A DNA stretch of 64,000 nucleotides from Actinomadura sp. NBRC 104425 (GCF_030269545.1 NZ_BSTN01000011.1:62001-126000), one strand, 5' to 3'. Shown: positions 1 through 9,886, counted from the stretch's first letter. Program-made: numbers and translations. Notes: generated by a model from the letters alone, not told the origin.

Positions 1-1751
1 CGCCGCCCTGGCTGTCGCGACTGCACCCCGAGGTGCTGCCCGTCCGCGCCGACGGCACCAGACTGTGGCCGGGCGCGCGCCAGCACTACTGCCCGTCCAG
101 CCCCGTCTACCGCGAGCACGCCCGCCGCCTCGCCGAGCAGGTGGCGCGCCGCTACGCCGGCCATCCCGCGCTGCGGCTCTGGCACATCGGCAACGAGTAC
201 GGCTGCCACGTCCGCCAGTGCTACTGCGAGGTGTCGGCCGCCGACTTCCGGCGCTGGCTGCGCGACCGCTACGGCGACATCGACGCGCTCAACCGGGCCT
301 GGTCCACGGCGTTCTGGTCGCAGCGCTACGACGACTGGGAGGAGATCAACCCGCCCCGCACCACGCCCACGTTCGTGAACCCGGCGCACCGGCTGGACTT
401 CGAACGGTTCAGCGACGACGCGATCCTCGCCTGCTACCTGAGCGAACGCGACGCCGTTCGCAGGCACTCGCCGGACGTGCCGGTCACCACCAACTTCACC
501 GGCCTGGTGCACAAGCCGATCGACTCCTTCCGGTGGGCCGCCGAACAGGACGTCGTCAGCCTCGACAGCTACCCCGACCCCTACGACCCCCGCGCGCACG
601 TCGACGCCGCGTTCGCCTACGACCTGGTCCGCTCCGCGGGCTCGGGCCGGCCGTGGCTGCTGATGGAGAACGCGCCGAGCGCGGTCAACTGGCGTCCGCG
701 CAACGCCCCCAAACCGCCCGGCCTCATGCGCCTGTGGTGCTGGCAGGCCGTCGCGCAGGGCGCCGACGCCGTGCTGTTCTTCCAGTGGCGCCAGGCCGCC
801 GGCGGCGCCGAGAAGTTCCACTCCGCGATGGTCCCGCACGGCGGCCCCGGCACCCGCACCCACCGGGAGGTCCGCGCCCTGGGCGCCGAACTGGCGGCCG
901 TCCCCGAGCTCGCGGGCACCCGCGTCCGCGCCGACGTGGCGATCCTGCACGACTGGGACAGCTGGCGCGCCGTCGAAGGCGACGCCCACCCCGCCCCCAT
1001 CGACCTGCTGGACGCCCACCGCGCCCACTACGCGCCCCTCTTCGACGCCCACGTGACCTGCGACGTCGTCCCGCCGACCGCCGACCTGACGGCGTACCGG
1101 CTGGTGGTCGTCCCCAACCTGTACCTGATGACCGGCGACGTCGGCGCCCGCCTCACCCGGTACGTCGCAGGCGGCGGGCACCTGCTCGTGTCGTTCTTCT
1201 CCGGCATCGTGGACGAGTCCGAACGCGTCCACCCGGGCGGCTATCCGGCGCCCCTGCGCGAGGTGCTCGGCCTGCACGTCGAGGAGTTCTGGCCTCTGGA
1301 CGGGCCCACGCACATCGACATGGGCGGCGAACGCCACGAGGCCGCCCTGTGGTCCGAGTGGATCGACGTGGAGGGCGCCCGGCCCGTCGCCACCTTCACC
1401 GAGGGGCCGCTCGCCGGCCGCCCGGCCGTCACCCGGCACGCATACGGCGACGGCGTCGCCTGGTACCTGGCCACCCGCCCCGCCCCGGCGGCCATGCGTC
1501 GGCTCATGGACCGCGCCCGCGCGGACGCCGGTGTCCGCCCCGTCCTGCCCGGCCTGCCCCCGGGTGTCCAGGCCGTCGTGCGTCACGGCCCGGAGCACCG
1601 CTACCTGTTCCTGCTCAACCACGGCGCCGAGCCCGCCTCCGTCCGCCTCACGGAACCCGCCCCCGACCTTCTGGCAGACCCGGCCGAGCCCGTCGAGACC
1701 GTCGAACTGGCACCCCGCGCCGTCGCGGTCCTGCGCCACCCCCGGCACTGA
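1..1751 (+). CDS. Beta-galactosidase, GH42 (5' end outside window)
   Basis: Glycoside hydrolase family 42 enzyme, predicted to release terminal beta-galactose residues. The reading frame is open from base 3 with no stop, so the N-terminus lies upstream of the window; about 583 residues are visible against about 660-690 for full-length members. The acid/base glutamate is in HIGNEY (near base 195) and the probable nucleophile is in LLMEN (near base 667). The WPG-R-x-YCPSSP segment near the visible start and the Trp-rich FFQWRQ block are typical of the family. A Rossmann-like trimerisation domain follows, then a small beta C-terminal domain. No signal peptide can be judged. Family call is firm; the natural substrate is not known. 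Confidence 0.93.
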   Translation, partial: PPWLSRLHPEVLPVRADGTRLWPGARQHYCPSSPVYREHARRLAEQVARRYAGHPALRLWHIGNEYGCHVRQCYCEVSAADFRRWLRDRYGDIDALNRAWSTAFWSQRYDDWEEINPPRTTPTFVNPAHRLDFERFSDDAILACYLSERDAVRRHSPDVPVTTNFTGLVHKPIDSFRWAAEQDVVSLDSYPDPYDPRAHVDAAFAYDLVRSAGSGRPWLLMENAPSAVNWRPRNAPKPPGLMRLWCWQAVAQGADAVLFFQWRQAAGGAEKFHSAMVPHGGPGTRTHREVRALGAELAAVPELAGTRVRADVAILHDWDSWRAVEGDAHPAPIDLLDAHRAHYAPLFDAHVTCDVVPPTADLTAYRLVVVPNLYLMTGDVGARLTRYVAGGGHLLVSFFSGIVDESERVHPGGYPAPLREVLGLHVEEFWPLDGPTHIDMGGERHEAALWSEWIDVEGARPVATFTEGPLAGRPAVTRHAYGDGVAWYLATRPAPAAMRRLMDRARADAGVRPVLPGLPPGVQAVVRHGPEHRYLFLLNHGAEPASVRLTEPAPDLLADPAEPVETVELAPRAVAVLRHPRH

Positions 1752-1839
1752 TCAGCGGCTCGCCCAGCGCCCCCAGCCTGGGCGGTGTCCGGCTTGTCGA
1801 ACACCGCCCAGGCGCCGTCGTCCACGGGAAACCACGGGG

Positions 1840-2682
1840 TCAGACCTGCTGCAGCCCGGCGGCCGCGGCGGGGGCGGTGCGGCGGCGGAGGGGCACCAGG
1901 TTGCCGCGCCGACGGGCCAGCCACAGGAACACGACCGTCGCCAGCGCGCAGAACAGGATCGAGTAGACGCTGCCCTCCGGGCCGAAATCCCCGCCGCTGA
2001 TCAGCTTCGGGCCGGACGTCGCGGCGTCCAGCAGCCCCTGCGAGGTGCCGTTGCCGGAGACCTCGGTGCTGAAGATGCCGGCCTCGGCGAAGTTCCAGCC
2101 GAAGTGCAGGCCGATCGGCAGCCACAGGTTGCGGGTGGCGGCGTAGGCGGCGGCGAGCATGCCGCCCGCCTCGATCGCGATGGCGATCGCGCCCCACAGG
2201 CTGGCGTGCGGGTTGGTCAGGTGCGACAGGCCGAACAGCACAGCGGTCAGCGCCAACGAGATCCACGTGCCGATGCGCTCCTCGATGATCCGGAACAGGA
2301 CGCCGCGGAAGATCAGCTCCTCGGTCACGGCGGCGGCGGCCATGAAGCCGAACAACCCCACCGCGCCCGTCGGCGACCCCAGCCCGTCCACCTTGTAGTG
2401 GCCGAGGAAGGCGATGTTGGCGATGACGGCCCCGAACAGCGCGACCCCGATCAGGACTCCGACGCCCAGCGCGCCTCCGGCCCCCTTCCGGGCCACTTCC
2501 GCGACCGGGCGGCGCTCGGTCCGCCGCACCACCCATCCGTAGACCAGCAACGCGAGCACGGCCGTCACAAGGCCGGTGGCCAGCTCAAGCCACGGATTGC
2601 CCTCCACGGCGGCGAAGCACTGGCTGCCGGCCATCGCGACCACCACGACGGCCAGGAGCTGCCAGACCAGTCTCATGAGCAT
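1840..2682 (-). CDS. CPBP family intramembrane metalloprotease
   Basis: Polytopic membrane protein of 280 residues in the CPBP (Abi/CAAX-protease-like) family. It has about seven hydrophobic segments. The diagnostic EExxxR motif is E121-E122...R126 (TEELIFRG), followed by a conserved His (GLSHLTNP) and the HxxxN-type motif in LHFGWNF, which together form the metal/active site in this family. The ATG at 2682 is preceded by GGAGAGGGG; a second ATG two codons in is possible. It is convergent with the GH42 gene and transcribed alone. Substrates of actinobacterial CPBP proteins are mostly unknown; roles in prenylated-protein processing or bacteriocin self-immunity are family precedents only. Confidence 0.85.
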   Translation of the reverse strand: MLMRLVWQLLAVVVVAMAGSQCFAAVEGNPWLELATGLVTAVLALLVYGWVVRRTERRPVAEVARKGAGGALGVGVLIGVALFGAVIANIAFLGHYKVDGLGSPTGAVGLFGFMAAAAVTEELIFRGVLFRIIEERIGTWISLALTAVLFGLSHLTNPHASLWGAIAIAIEAGGMLAAAYAATRNLWLPIGLHFGWNFAEAGIFSTEVSGNGTSQGLLDAATSGPKLISGGDFGPEGSVYSILFCALATVVFLWLARRRGNLVPLRRRTAPAAAAGLQQV

Positions 2683-2880
2683 CCCCTCTCCGGATTCCGC
2701 GACCGGAGTGCCGCGGCTTGAGGGAACGCTACGGAGTCGAAGGCCCTCGAATCGTCACCGTCCGGTGGACATTTGCAAGTAGCTCGTACGGGGGACAGCC
2801 CGCGCGCGACGTGGCCATGATCGGCTGACCGCCCTTCCGTCCGAGCGGCCCCCTGTCAACACCCTTGACCCGACCTGTTG

Positions 2881-3816
2881 TCACGGGACGGGCTCGTGTT
2901 CGTCGGCGACCTTGATGATCGTTTTTCCGGGCGTGCGGCGGTGGCGGGCGAACGCGGAGGGTGTCTCGGAGAGCGGTCGCACGGCGCCGATGATGGGGTT
3001 GAGGCGTCCGGCCCGCAGACACCGGGCGAGCTCGGCCAGCCGGGCGCGGTCGGGTTCGACGACGAAGAAGACGGCTCGCCCGTCCTTGGGCTGCACGGTG
3101 GGCGGCATGGCGACGGAGACGACGCTGCCGCCCGGGCGCACCAGCTCCGTCGATCGCACGAGGACGTCGCCGCCGATGACGTCGAACACCACGTCCACCT
3201 CGCCGGCGCGCCGCGGATCGTCGGCGTCCAGATCGATGAAGGCCTGCGCGCCGAGGCCGAGCACGACATCGCGGTCCTCGGCCCGGCCGGTGCCGATCAC
3301 GCGGGCGCCCGCAGCTCGCGCGAGCTGGACGGCGATCGAGCCGACGCCGCCCGCGGCGCCGTGGACGAGAACGGTCTGCCCGGTCGTGAGGCGGGCGTGG
3401 TCGAACAGTCCCTGCCATGCGGTCAGCCCGGAGATGGGCAGCGCGGCGGCGACGGTGTGGTCGATGTCGGCGGGGAGGGGAGCCAGGTTGCGGGCCTCCA
3501 CCGCGGTGTATTCGGCCAGGGAACCGTTGCGGGCCCAGTCGGCCAGTCCGAACACCCGCTGGCCCTCGGTGAGGCCGGTGGTTCCATAGCCCAGTTCGAC
3601 CACGACTCCGGACAGCTCGTGCCCGGGAATGCTGGGCGTCCGGTCGCGGCCCGTGCGATCGCACCACGTGCTCGGCCAGTCGAGTTCTCCGGGAGTGAAG
3701 CCCGCGGCGTGCACGCGCACGACGACGTCGTTCTCCGCCGCATGGGGGTAGGGCATGTCGCACAAGGTGAGCCCGCCGACACCGGCGTCACGGTCTCGCA
3801 CGGTGATCGCTTGCAT
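2881..3816 (-). CDS. NADPH:quinone-oxidoreductase-like MDR protein
   Basis: A 311-residue medium-chain dehydrogenase/reductase. The N-terminal GroES-like half carries the PGHELSGVV block, and the C-terminal Rossmann fold has the nucleotide-binding loop HGAAGGVGS (about residues 150-158). The cysteine cluster that binds structural zinc in true alcohol dehydrogenases is absent, so a zinc-free quinone or enone reductase is more likely than an alcohol dehydrogenase. The ATG at 3816 has an AAGGAA-type ribosome site upstream. It is monocistronic, with 376 non-coding bases upstream. The substrate cannot be inferred from context. Confidence 0.85.
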   Translation of the reverse strand: MQAITVRDRDAGVGGLTLCDMPYPHAAENDVVVRVHAAGFTPGELDWPSTWCDRTGRDRTPSIPGHELSGVVVELGYGTTGLTEGQRVFGLADWARNGSLAEYTAVEARNLAPLPADIDHTVAAALPISGLTAWQGLFDHARLTTGQTVLVHGAAGGVGSIAVQLARAAGARVIGTGRAEDRDVVLGLGAQAFIDLDADDPRRAGEVDVVFDVIGGDVLVRSTELVRPGGSVVSVAMPPTVQPKDGRAVFFVVEPDRARLAELARCLRAGRLNPIIGAVRPLSETPSAFARHRRTPGKTIIKVADEHEPVP

Positions 3817-4192
3817 GCTCGATTCCTTTCAAGAACGCGGGCGCGGTCCGCTCGGGCCTGCGTCATGCCGCGGAGGACTCTGGCCGCCGCCGGGATCGAC
3901 GCCGTCCACCGCATGCCATGGTGCGACGCCGGGCCGGGTCGGCGAGACGCCGCCGGATTCGCCACCACCGCACCGAACCCCCAGGTCGCGCCATACCCCA
4001 CCGCGCCGGGCCGAAGCCGGGGCCGGGGAGATGAAACGCTGCGGCACCGATCACCGAACCGCGCCGCCGTTCGCGCGGACGGGGGTGTTCGCAGCAGCGC
4101 ACGGCCGGGCCGTCCGGCGGCCCTCCTTGCCGGGCCGGCCGACTACGCACGCCGCCGCACGCCCGCGCGGCGGGCGGCGCGGCGGTTGCCGG
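3817..4192. other. Non-coding stretch between MDR and PAS genes
   Basis: 376 bases with no open frame that resembles a protein family on either strand. It holds the promoter region of the MDR gene and the 3' flank of the PAS gene. I see no repeat, tRNA or clear terminator hairpin in it. Confidence 0.5.
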
Positions 4193-5560
4193 TCACCCGG
4201 TGGACAGGGGCGCGGAGGTGCCCAGGGCGCCGCGCATCTTGTCCAGATGGGCGCCCAGCAGGCCGGCGTCGAACGGGATGACCGCGGACCGGTACTCCCG
4301 TCCCAGCGAGCGGAGCATGTCCATCCAGTCCCAGCTCGCGGTGATCTCGGCGTCGATCGTGGCGAGTTCGTCCCGCAGCGACGAGTCGGACCGGGACCGG
4401 AACACCAGATTGCGCCACTGGCCGAGGAACCGGCGGAACGTCTCCAGCAGCTCGCCGGCCTCCGCGACCAGGTCCGCGGACTGGCGCAGCTCCTCGTTCA
4501 CCCGCCGGACCTGCTCCGACATCTCCAGGAACCCGGCCTGCGCGGCGTGGCACAGCAGGGGCACCGCGTGCAGCGAGTCCGGCGGCGCCGCATTGTCGAT
4601 GACCTCGGCGGCGAACGCGGCGACCATGTCGTTGTAGACCCTCGCCAGCGAGATCCGGAACCGCAGTTCCGCCACGTCGGTGCGCAGCCGGCCGAGGCGG
4701 GCGCCCAGCCGGGAGAGCGCCGCGCCGGCGTCGCCCATCGGCGCGGCCATCACGCGGGCGACGTTCGCCAGGGTCGGCGCGGAGTCGGCGACCAGTTCCG
4801 ATGCGTGCTGCGCGGCGGCCACCGAACCGGCGAGCCGCTCGGTGATGTCGAGGACGGTCGAGGACGTCGCCGCCAGCCGGTCGCACAGGTTCTGGTAGGC
4901 GGTCAGCCGGTCGACGAGTCCGCCGAGCAGTTCGTCCAGGGCGCCGGCGCCGCCCAGGACTTCGCCGATCACCCCGTGGGCGGGCCTGGCGAAGGCCGTC
5001 GTCACCAGATGGCGGCGGGCGGAGACCTCCGCGGGCAGCGCGTCGAGCGCGAATGCGTCGAGGGAGGCGAAGCCGTGCCGCCCCAGCGCCGTCTCGATGG
5101 CGGCCAGTCCCAACCCGGCGGCGTCGCGGCGCCCCGTCCCGCGGGTCCGCACCGCCTCCCGCTCCGCTGCGACCGCCTCCGCGTACACCTGCCTGACCAC
5201 GTCGAACAGCGGGCCGCGCGGGGCCATGCGAACCGACAGGTAGCCGCTTGGGACCGGGCTCAGCACCGCGAACACCCAGTAGGCGCTGCCGTCCTTGGCC
5301 CGGTTCTTGACGTAGGCGCCCGCGGAGCGGCCGGCCGCCAGCCTGTCCCAGATCCACCGGAAGGCGCCGCCGGGCATGTCCGGGTGGCGGACGATGTTGT
5401 GCGGCTTCCCGGCGAGCTCGTCCCGCGAGTAGCCGGAGATCCGGACGAACACGCAGTTGCACTGCTCGATCACTCCGCGCCGGTCGGTGGTGGAGAAGAA
5501 CAGATCCTCCGTCGCCACCGTCTTCTCACGGTCGTCGTGAGGGGACGCATGGGCCTGCAT
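4193..5560 (-). CDS. Aer-type PAS domain sensor protein
   Basis: A 455-residue soluble protein. Residues about 15-120 form a PAS domain very like the FAD-binding PAS of the aerotaxis receptor Aer: ISGYSRDEL, then PHNIVRHPDMP, then VKNRAKDGSAYW. The remaining 330 residues are predicted helical. They include a segment (SLARVYNDMVAAFAAEVI) that recalls the cytoplasmic part of Aer-like proteins, but the conserved methyl-accepting hairpin tip is not seen and there is no membrane segment. I chose the ATG at 5560 because GGAG lies 7 bases upstream; a longer start at 5617 lacks this. A redox or oxygen sensor is the best guess; the output partner is unknown. No chemotaxis genes are nearby. Confidence 0.75.
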   Translation of the reverse strand: MQAHASPHDDREKTVATEDLFFSTTDRRGVIEQCNCVFVRISGYSRDELAGKPHNIVRHPDMPGGAFRWIWDRLAAGRSAGAYVKNRAKDGSAYWVFAVLSPVPSGYLSVRMAPRGPLFDVVRQVYAEAVAAEREAVRTRGTGRRDAAGLGLAAIETALGRHGFASLDAFALDALPAEVSARRHLVTTAFARPAHGVIGEVLGGAGALDELLGGLVDRLTAYQNLCDRLAATSSTVLDITERLAGSVAAAQHASELVADSAPTLANVARVMAAPMGDAGAALSRLGARLGRLRTDVAELRFRISLARVYNDMVAAFAAEVIDNAAPPDSLHAVPLLCHAAQAGFLEMSEQVRRVNEELRQSADLVAEAGELLETFRRFLGQWRNLVFRSRSDSSLRDELATIDAEITASWDWMDMLRSLGREYRSAVIPFDAGLLGAHLDKMRGALGTSAPLSTG

Positions 5561-5845
5561 CAATCGTCTCCGCTCTACCGGGCACAGGCGCGGCGGGCGC
5601 GTGTGGCGGCGCAACACTCCACGACGAAACGTAGATCATTCACTCCGCCGAAACCAGCAGGAAACGTGTGATATACGCCAACCGGCGGCCGGCGAATACG
5701 CTGCTTCAGGCGCCGGATCCACGGGGCAGCGGACTCCGGCGCCGAGCGCACCGGCAGGCGCCGTGCCGCCCGCGCCGGGCGAGACGCGGGCCGTCCCCGG
5801 CGCCGCCCTGCCGGACGACGCCGGGGCGGTCCCGGCGGACGTGGA

Positions 5846-7204
5846 TCAGCCGACCCGATCCAGGTCCACGCCCTTGGTCTCCCAGCTTGTGATCACCGCG
5901 ACGAAGGTGATCGCCGTGGTGAGCACCAGGTAGCCGACGACCATCCCGACCCCGAAGCCGTCGATCAGCCACACCGCGATGAACGGGGCGGGCGCGCCGG
6001 CGATGATCGAGGACCCCTGGAACACCAGCGAGGAACCGGCGTAGCGGTACCGGGTCGGGAACAGCTCGGCGATCCAGGCGGCCTCCGGTCCGGCGAGCAT
6101 GCCGTGGAAGAACGCGCCGACGCAGACACCGACCCACAGCAGCGGCAGGCTCTCGAAATGCACCAGCCAGAAGAACACCGGCGCCCAGACCACCAGCACC
6201 GCCGACGGCACCAGCATCGCGACCTTGCGGCCGACCCGGTCCGACCAGGCGCCACCTGCGATCATCCCGACGAACTGGAACACCGACGCGAAGGTGACCA
6301 CCAGTGTCACGTCTCCGCGGTCGAAACCGTGGTACTTGGTGGCGTAGGCGATGACGAACACCGTGTAGATGTAGAACGCGATGTTCTCGCCGAGCCGCAT
6401 GCCGAGGCCGTGCAGCACGGCCCGCGGCCGCGACAGCGCCTGCAGGATGCTGGACCGCTCGGCGTGCGCCCCGGCCGCCGCCTTCCGCCGCCCCTCGGCC
6501 GCGAGCTGCGCCTGGCGGAACACCGGCGACTCCTCCAGGCCCCGGCGGATCATGAACCCGATGACCAGCAGCGGCGCGGCGGCCAGGAACGCGATCCGCC
6601 AGCCCCAGGACTCGAAGTCGGCGTCGCTCATGGACATGCCCAGCACGGTGATCACGGCGGCCGCCAGCACGGTGCCGGCCGGGGCGCCGGCCTGCGGCCA
6701 GGACGTCCAGAACCCGCGGCGCCTGGGGGAGCCGTACTCGCTGACCAGCAGCACGGCCGCGCCGAACTCGCCGCCGAGCGCGAACCCCTGCACCAGGCGC
6801 AGCACGACGAGCAGGATCGTCGCGGTGATACCGACGTCGTGGTAGCTGGGCAGCAGGCCGATCGACGTGGTGGCGGCGCCCAGCATCAGGAACGTCGCCA
6901 CCAGCATCGGCTTGCGGCCGAACCTGTCGCCGAGGTGCCCGAACACGATGCCGCCGAGCGGCCGGGCGAAGAAGCCGATCCCCTGGGTGGCCAGGGCCAG
7001 CAGGAGCTTGACGAAGGCGTTGCCGCCCGGGAAGAACAGCGGCCCGAGCACCGTCGCCGCCATCACGCCGTAGATGGCGAAGTCGTACCATTCGAGGACC
7101 GCGCCGGCCATGCTGCCCGCCAGCAGGCGGGGGAACCCGCGGGCGGGGGCTTGGCGGCCAATGCCGGTGCCTGCCGTGCGGGTGCGTGCCGCATCCGATG
7201 CCAT
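5846..7204 (-). CDS. MHS-family MFS transporter
   Basis: A 452-residue, 12-helix major facilitator of the metabolite:H+ symporter (MHS) subfamily, which includes ShiA, PcaT- and KgtP-like carriers for organic and aromatic acids. Diagnostic features are EWYDFAIYG in helix 1, the loop GHLGDRFGRKPML between helices 2 and 3, and RLVQGFALGGEFGAA in helix 4. The ATG at 7204 has an AGGA site 6 bases upstream. It lies 60 bases downstream of the P450 fusion gene on the same strand and is probably co-transcribed with it. Uptake of the aromatic or carboxylic substrate of the catabolic island is the simplest role; the exact substrate is not visible. Confidence 0.88.
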   Translation of the reverse strand: MASDAARTRTAGTGIGRQAPARGFPRLLAGSMAGAVLEWYDFAIYGVMAATVLGPLFFPGGNAFVKLLLALATQGIGFFARPLGGIVFGHLGDRFGRKPMLVATFLMLGAATTSIGLLPSYHDVGITATILLVVLRLVQGFALGGEFGAAVLLVSEYGSPRRRGFWTSWPQAGAPAGTVLAAAVITVLGMSMSDADFESWGWRIAFLAAAPLLVIGFMIRRGLEESPVFRQAQLAAEGRRKAAAGAHAERSSILQALSRPRAVLHGLGMRLGENIAFYIYTVFVIAYATKYHGFDRGDVTLVVTFASVFQFVGMIAGGAWSDRVGRKVAMLVPSAVLVVWAPVFFWLVHFESLPLLWVGVCVGAFFHGMLAGPEAAWIAELFPTRYRYAGSSLVFQGSSIIAGAPAPFIAVWLIDGFGVGMVVGYLVLTTAITFVAVITSWETKGVDLDRVG

Positions 7205-7264
7205 GGGTTTTCCTTTCGATCTCCGAGGCCTGCTCCTCGCCCCCCGGAGCCAAGCCGCCGCGCG

Positions 7265-9646
7265 TCAAATACGGAGTGTGAGCGCCTTGCCGCAGGCGCG
7301 TGAGCAGCACGTCATCATCCGGTCGCCGCGTGCCCGCTCGGCCTTGGTCAGCACCAGGTCGCGGTGGTCGACCTCGCCGTCCACGACGGGGACCTCGCAG
7401 GTGCCGCACAGCCCTTCCTCGCAGTCGCTGGGCACCTCGACGCCGGCGGCGCGCAGGGCCGCGAGCACGGTCTGGTCGGCGGGGACGCGGACGGTGCCGC
7501 CGGACTCGGCCAGGTGCACGTCGAAGGCGTGCTCCTTGTCCGGGTCGAGCGCGCCCACGTCGGACGTGAAGTGCTCGATGCGCAGCGCTTCCTCGGGCCA
7601 GTGCCGGGTCGCCTCGCCGAGCGCGTCGAGCAGCCGCCGCGGGCCGCACGCGTAGATCAGGGTGCCCTCCGCCGGCTCGGCCAGCAGCGCGCCGACGTCC
7701 AGCCGGACGCCCTCGGCGGACCGGTACACGGTGAGCCGGTCGCCGTGGTCGCGGACGAGCCGGTCGAGGCAGGCCATCGCACCGCTCGACCGGCCGCAGT
7801 AGTGGATCTCGTAGTCGCGGCCGGTGCGGCGGGCGTGGTCGGCCATCGCGATGATCGGGGTGATGCCGATGCCGCCGGCGATGAACACGTAGCGCCGCGC
7901 GTCCGGGTCCAGCCGGAAGTGGTTGCGGGGCCCGCGCATGCGCAGCACGTCGCCGACGGCCAGGCGTTCGTGCAGGTAGCGGGAGCCGCCGCGGCCATCG
8001 GCGTCCCGGCGCACCGCGATCTGGTAGCAGGACCGGTCGTCGGGGTCGCCGCACAGGGAGTACTGGCGGGAGAACTCGCCGAACTCCAGGTCCACGTGCG
8101 AGCCGGGCGACCACTTCGGCAGGGGCCTGCCGCGCGGGTCGGCCAGCGTGATCCGCACGATGTCGTCCGCCTCCCGTTCGATGCGGCGCACGGCCACGGT
8201 GCGGGCGGCGGCGCGACCGGCCGGTCCGCGCAGCCGCACCGGCCGCCGGCGGTCCAGGATCGCCGGGTCGGCGCGTTCGGGGTTGCGCTCGGGATCCCAT
8301 TCCACCCACAGGTGCTCGGGGCCGCGGAAGGAGGTGTTGGGCAGGTAGGTGAACTCCTGGTCGGGGACGAGCCGCAAGTGCGGCAGGCGCGTGGTGAACT
8401 CCTCCAGGATGATCTGCATCTCCATCCGGGCCAGGTGCTTGCCCAGGCACTGGTGGGAGCCGTAGCCGAACGACAGGTGCCGGCCGGCGTTGTCACGGCG
8501 GATGTCCAGCTCGTCGGGGTCGTCGAAGTGCCGCTCGTCGTGGTTGGCCGAGGCCTGGACGATCAGCAGCTTGGCGCCCTCGGGGATGGGCACGCCGCCG
8601 ATCTCGGTGTCGGCCGTGGCGATCCGCCGCCACGCCACGATCGGGCCGGAGAAGCGCAGGCACTCCTCCACCGCGGCCGGGATGAGGCCCTGGTCGGCGC
8701 AGATCTCCTCCCACTGGGCGCGGTTCTCCAGCAGCAGCCGCAGCGCGTTGGTCGTGGCGAGCGCGGTGGTCTCGTGCGCGGCCACGATGCCGGCCATCAT
8801 CATCGAGTGCAGGTAGGAGTCGGTGATGACGTCGGGCATCTCAGGCTGCAGCCGGATCCCGTACGGCATCCACCCGGGCATCGAGGGGGCCCGGCGCATC
8901 TTGTCCAGGACCTCGCCGGAGTACTGCCAGAACTTGCCGACCGACTCGGCGACGGCCATCTGCTCCTCGGGTGAGGGCCGCCCCCAGGTGTTGAGGGTGT
9001 GCGCGACCGAGTAGCGGCGCAGCGTGGCCATGTCCTCCTCGGGCACGCCGAGGAAGTGCAGCGCGACGGTCAGCGGCACCTCGTACAGCATCTCGGCGAC
9101 GAGGTCGGCCCGGCCCGCGTCGATGATCCGGTCGACGTGCTCGCGGACGAGACGCCGCACGATCGGCTCGTGGTGGGCGAGCTTCTCGGGGGTGAACGGC
9201 TCCTGCAGCGCCCGGCGGCGCAGCATGTGGGCGGGCTCGTCCTCGTTGACCAGGGTGCGGTCCATCGCGTACCCGTGCGCCTTCAGCACCGCGTTCGCCT
9301 CGTCGGAGAACGGGGTGATCTTCTCCAGGGCGATGGACGGCGAGAAGGTGATGTTGTCGCGGAAGACCGCCTTGACGTCCTCGTAGCGGGTGACCACCCA
9401 GTAGCCCAGGACCGGACTGTAGAAGACCGGCTCCTCGTCCCTCGCCCACCGCAGCGCGCCCGCCGGGTCCCGCAGGTACGCCTCGCCGAACGGATCGAAG
9501 GCGGCCGCGTCGGCGGAGACGGGCCGTCCGGTCGGATCCAGCCGGTCCAGCCGGGAGTGGTCGACCGGGCAGCCTCCCGCGCCCGCGCCGAAGGCGGCCG
9601 CGGCGCCCTTCGACGCATCGGCTGCGGGGGATGAGACCGAGCCCAT
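7265..9646 (-). CDS. Self-sufficient cytochrome P450-PDR fusion (CYP116B type)
   Basis: A 793-residue monooxygenase carrying its own electron chain. Residues 1 to about 450 are a P450: I-helix AAHETT, and the heme loop FGYGSHQCLGKHLAR with the thiolate Cys near residue 400. A linker leads to a phthalate-dioxygenase-reductase-like module with an FMN site (RQYSLCGDP), an NADH site (GGIGITPIIAMA) and a C-terminal plant-type 2Fe-2S cluster (CEEGLCGTC plus a distal Cys). This order is that of CYP116B enzymes such as P450RhF, which hydroxylate or O-dealkylate aromatic compounds. The ATG at 9646 has GAGGAG just upstream; the longer GTG at 9661 would place that site inside the gene. It is divergent from the IclR regulator and probably starts a two-gene unit with the MHS transporter. 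Confidence 0.95.
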   Translation of the reverse strand: MGSVSSPAADASKGAAAAFGAGAGGCPVDHSRLDRLDPTGRPVSADAAAFDPFGEAYLRDPAGALRWARDEEPVFYSPVLGYWVVTRYEDVKAVFRDNITFSPSIALEKITPFSDEANAVLKAHGYAMDRTLVNEDEPAHMLRRRALQEPFTPEKLAHHEPIVRRLVREHVDRIIDAGRADLVAEMLYEVPLTVALHFLGVPEEDMATLRRYSVAHTLNTWGRPSPEEQMAVAESVGKFWQYSGEVLDKMRRAPSMPGWMPYGIRLQPEMPDVITDSYLHSMMMAGIVAAHETTALATTNALRLLLENRAQWEEICADQGLIPAAVEECLRFSGPIVAWRRIATADTEIGGVPIPEGAKLLIVQASANHDERHFDDPDELDIRRDNAGRHLSFGYGSHQCLGKHLARMEMQIILEEFTTRLPHLRLVPDQEFTYLPNTSFRGPEHLWVEWDPERNPERADPAILDRRRPVRLRGPAGRAAARTVAVRRIEREADDIVRITLADPRGRPLPKWSPGSHVDLEFGEFSRQYSLCGDPDDRSCYQIAVRRDADGRGGSRYLHERLAVGDVLRMRGPRNHFRLDPDARRYVFIAGGIGITPIIAMADHARRTGRDYEIHYCGRSSGAMACLDRLVRDHGDRLTVYRSAEGVRLDVGALLAEPAEGTLIYACGPRRLLDALGEATRHWPEEALRIEHFTSDVGALDPDKEHAFDVHLAESGGTVRVPADQTVLAALRAAGVEVPSDCEEGLCGTCEVPVVDGEVDHRDLVLTKAERARGDRMMTCCSRACGKALTLRI

Positions 9647-9685
9647 ATGTTCTCCTCGCACCTCTCTGAACAGCGCTTTTACTTT

Positions 9686-9707
9686 TATCGAACACTTATG
9701 TGCGATA
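9686..9707. promoter_or_regulatory. Inverted repeat in P450/iclR divergent promoter
   Basis: TATCG, 12 bases, CGATA, forming a dyad in the most AT-rich part of the 240-base divergent intergenic region. Its position suits an operator for the adjacent IclR-type regulator acting on both promoters. This is inferred from location and symmetry only. Confidence 0.45.
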
Positions 9708-9886
9708 AGCGAGTTCGTGCAGGGTAAGCTGCATCACATTGGCAGGTCAAGAGCCGTTCCGCCGCGGGGCCGTCCAGGCGCCGTGCGGGAGCGCCGGCGG
9801 TGCGGGCGCACGCGGCACGGTGCGGACGGCGTTCGGCAAGACCGCTGTGCGATCATCTGAGGCGATCCATGGGGACGAGGAGTGGG

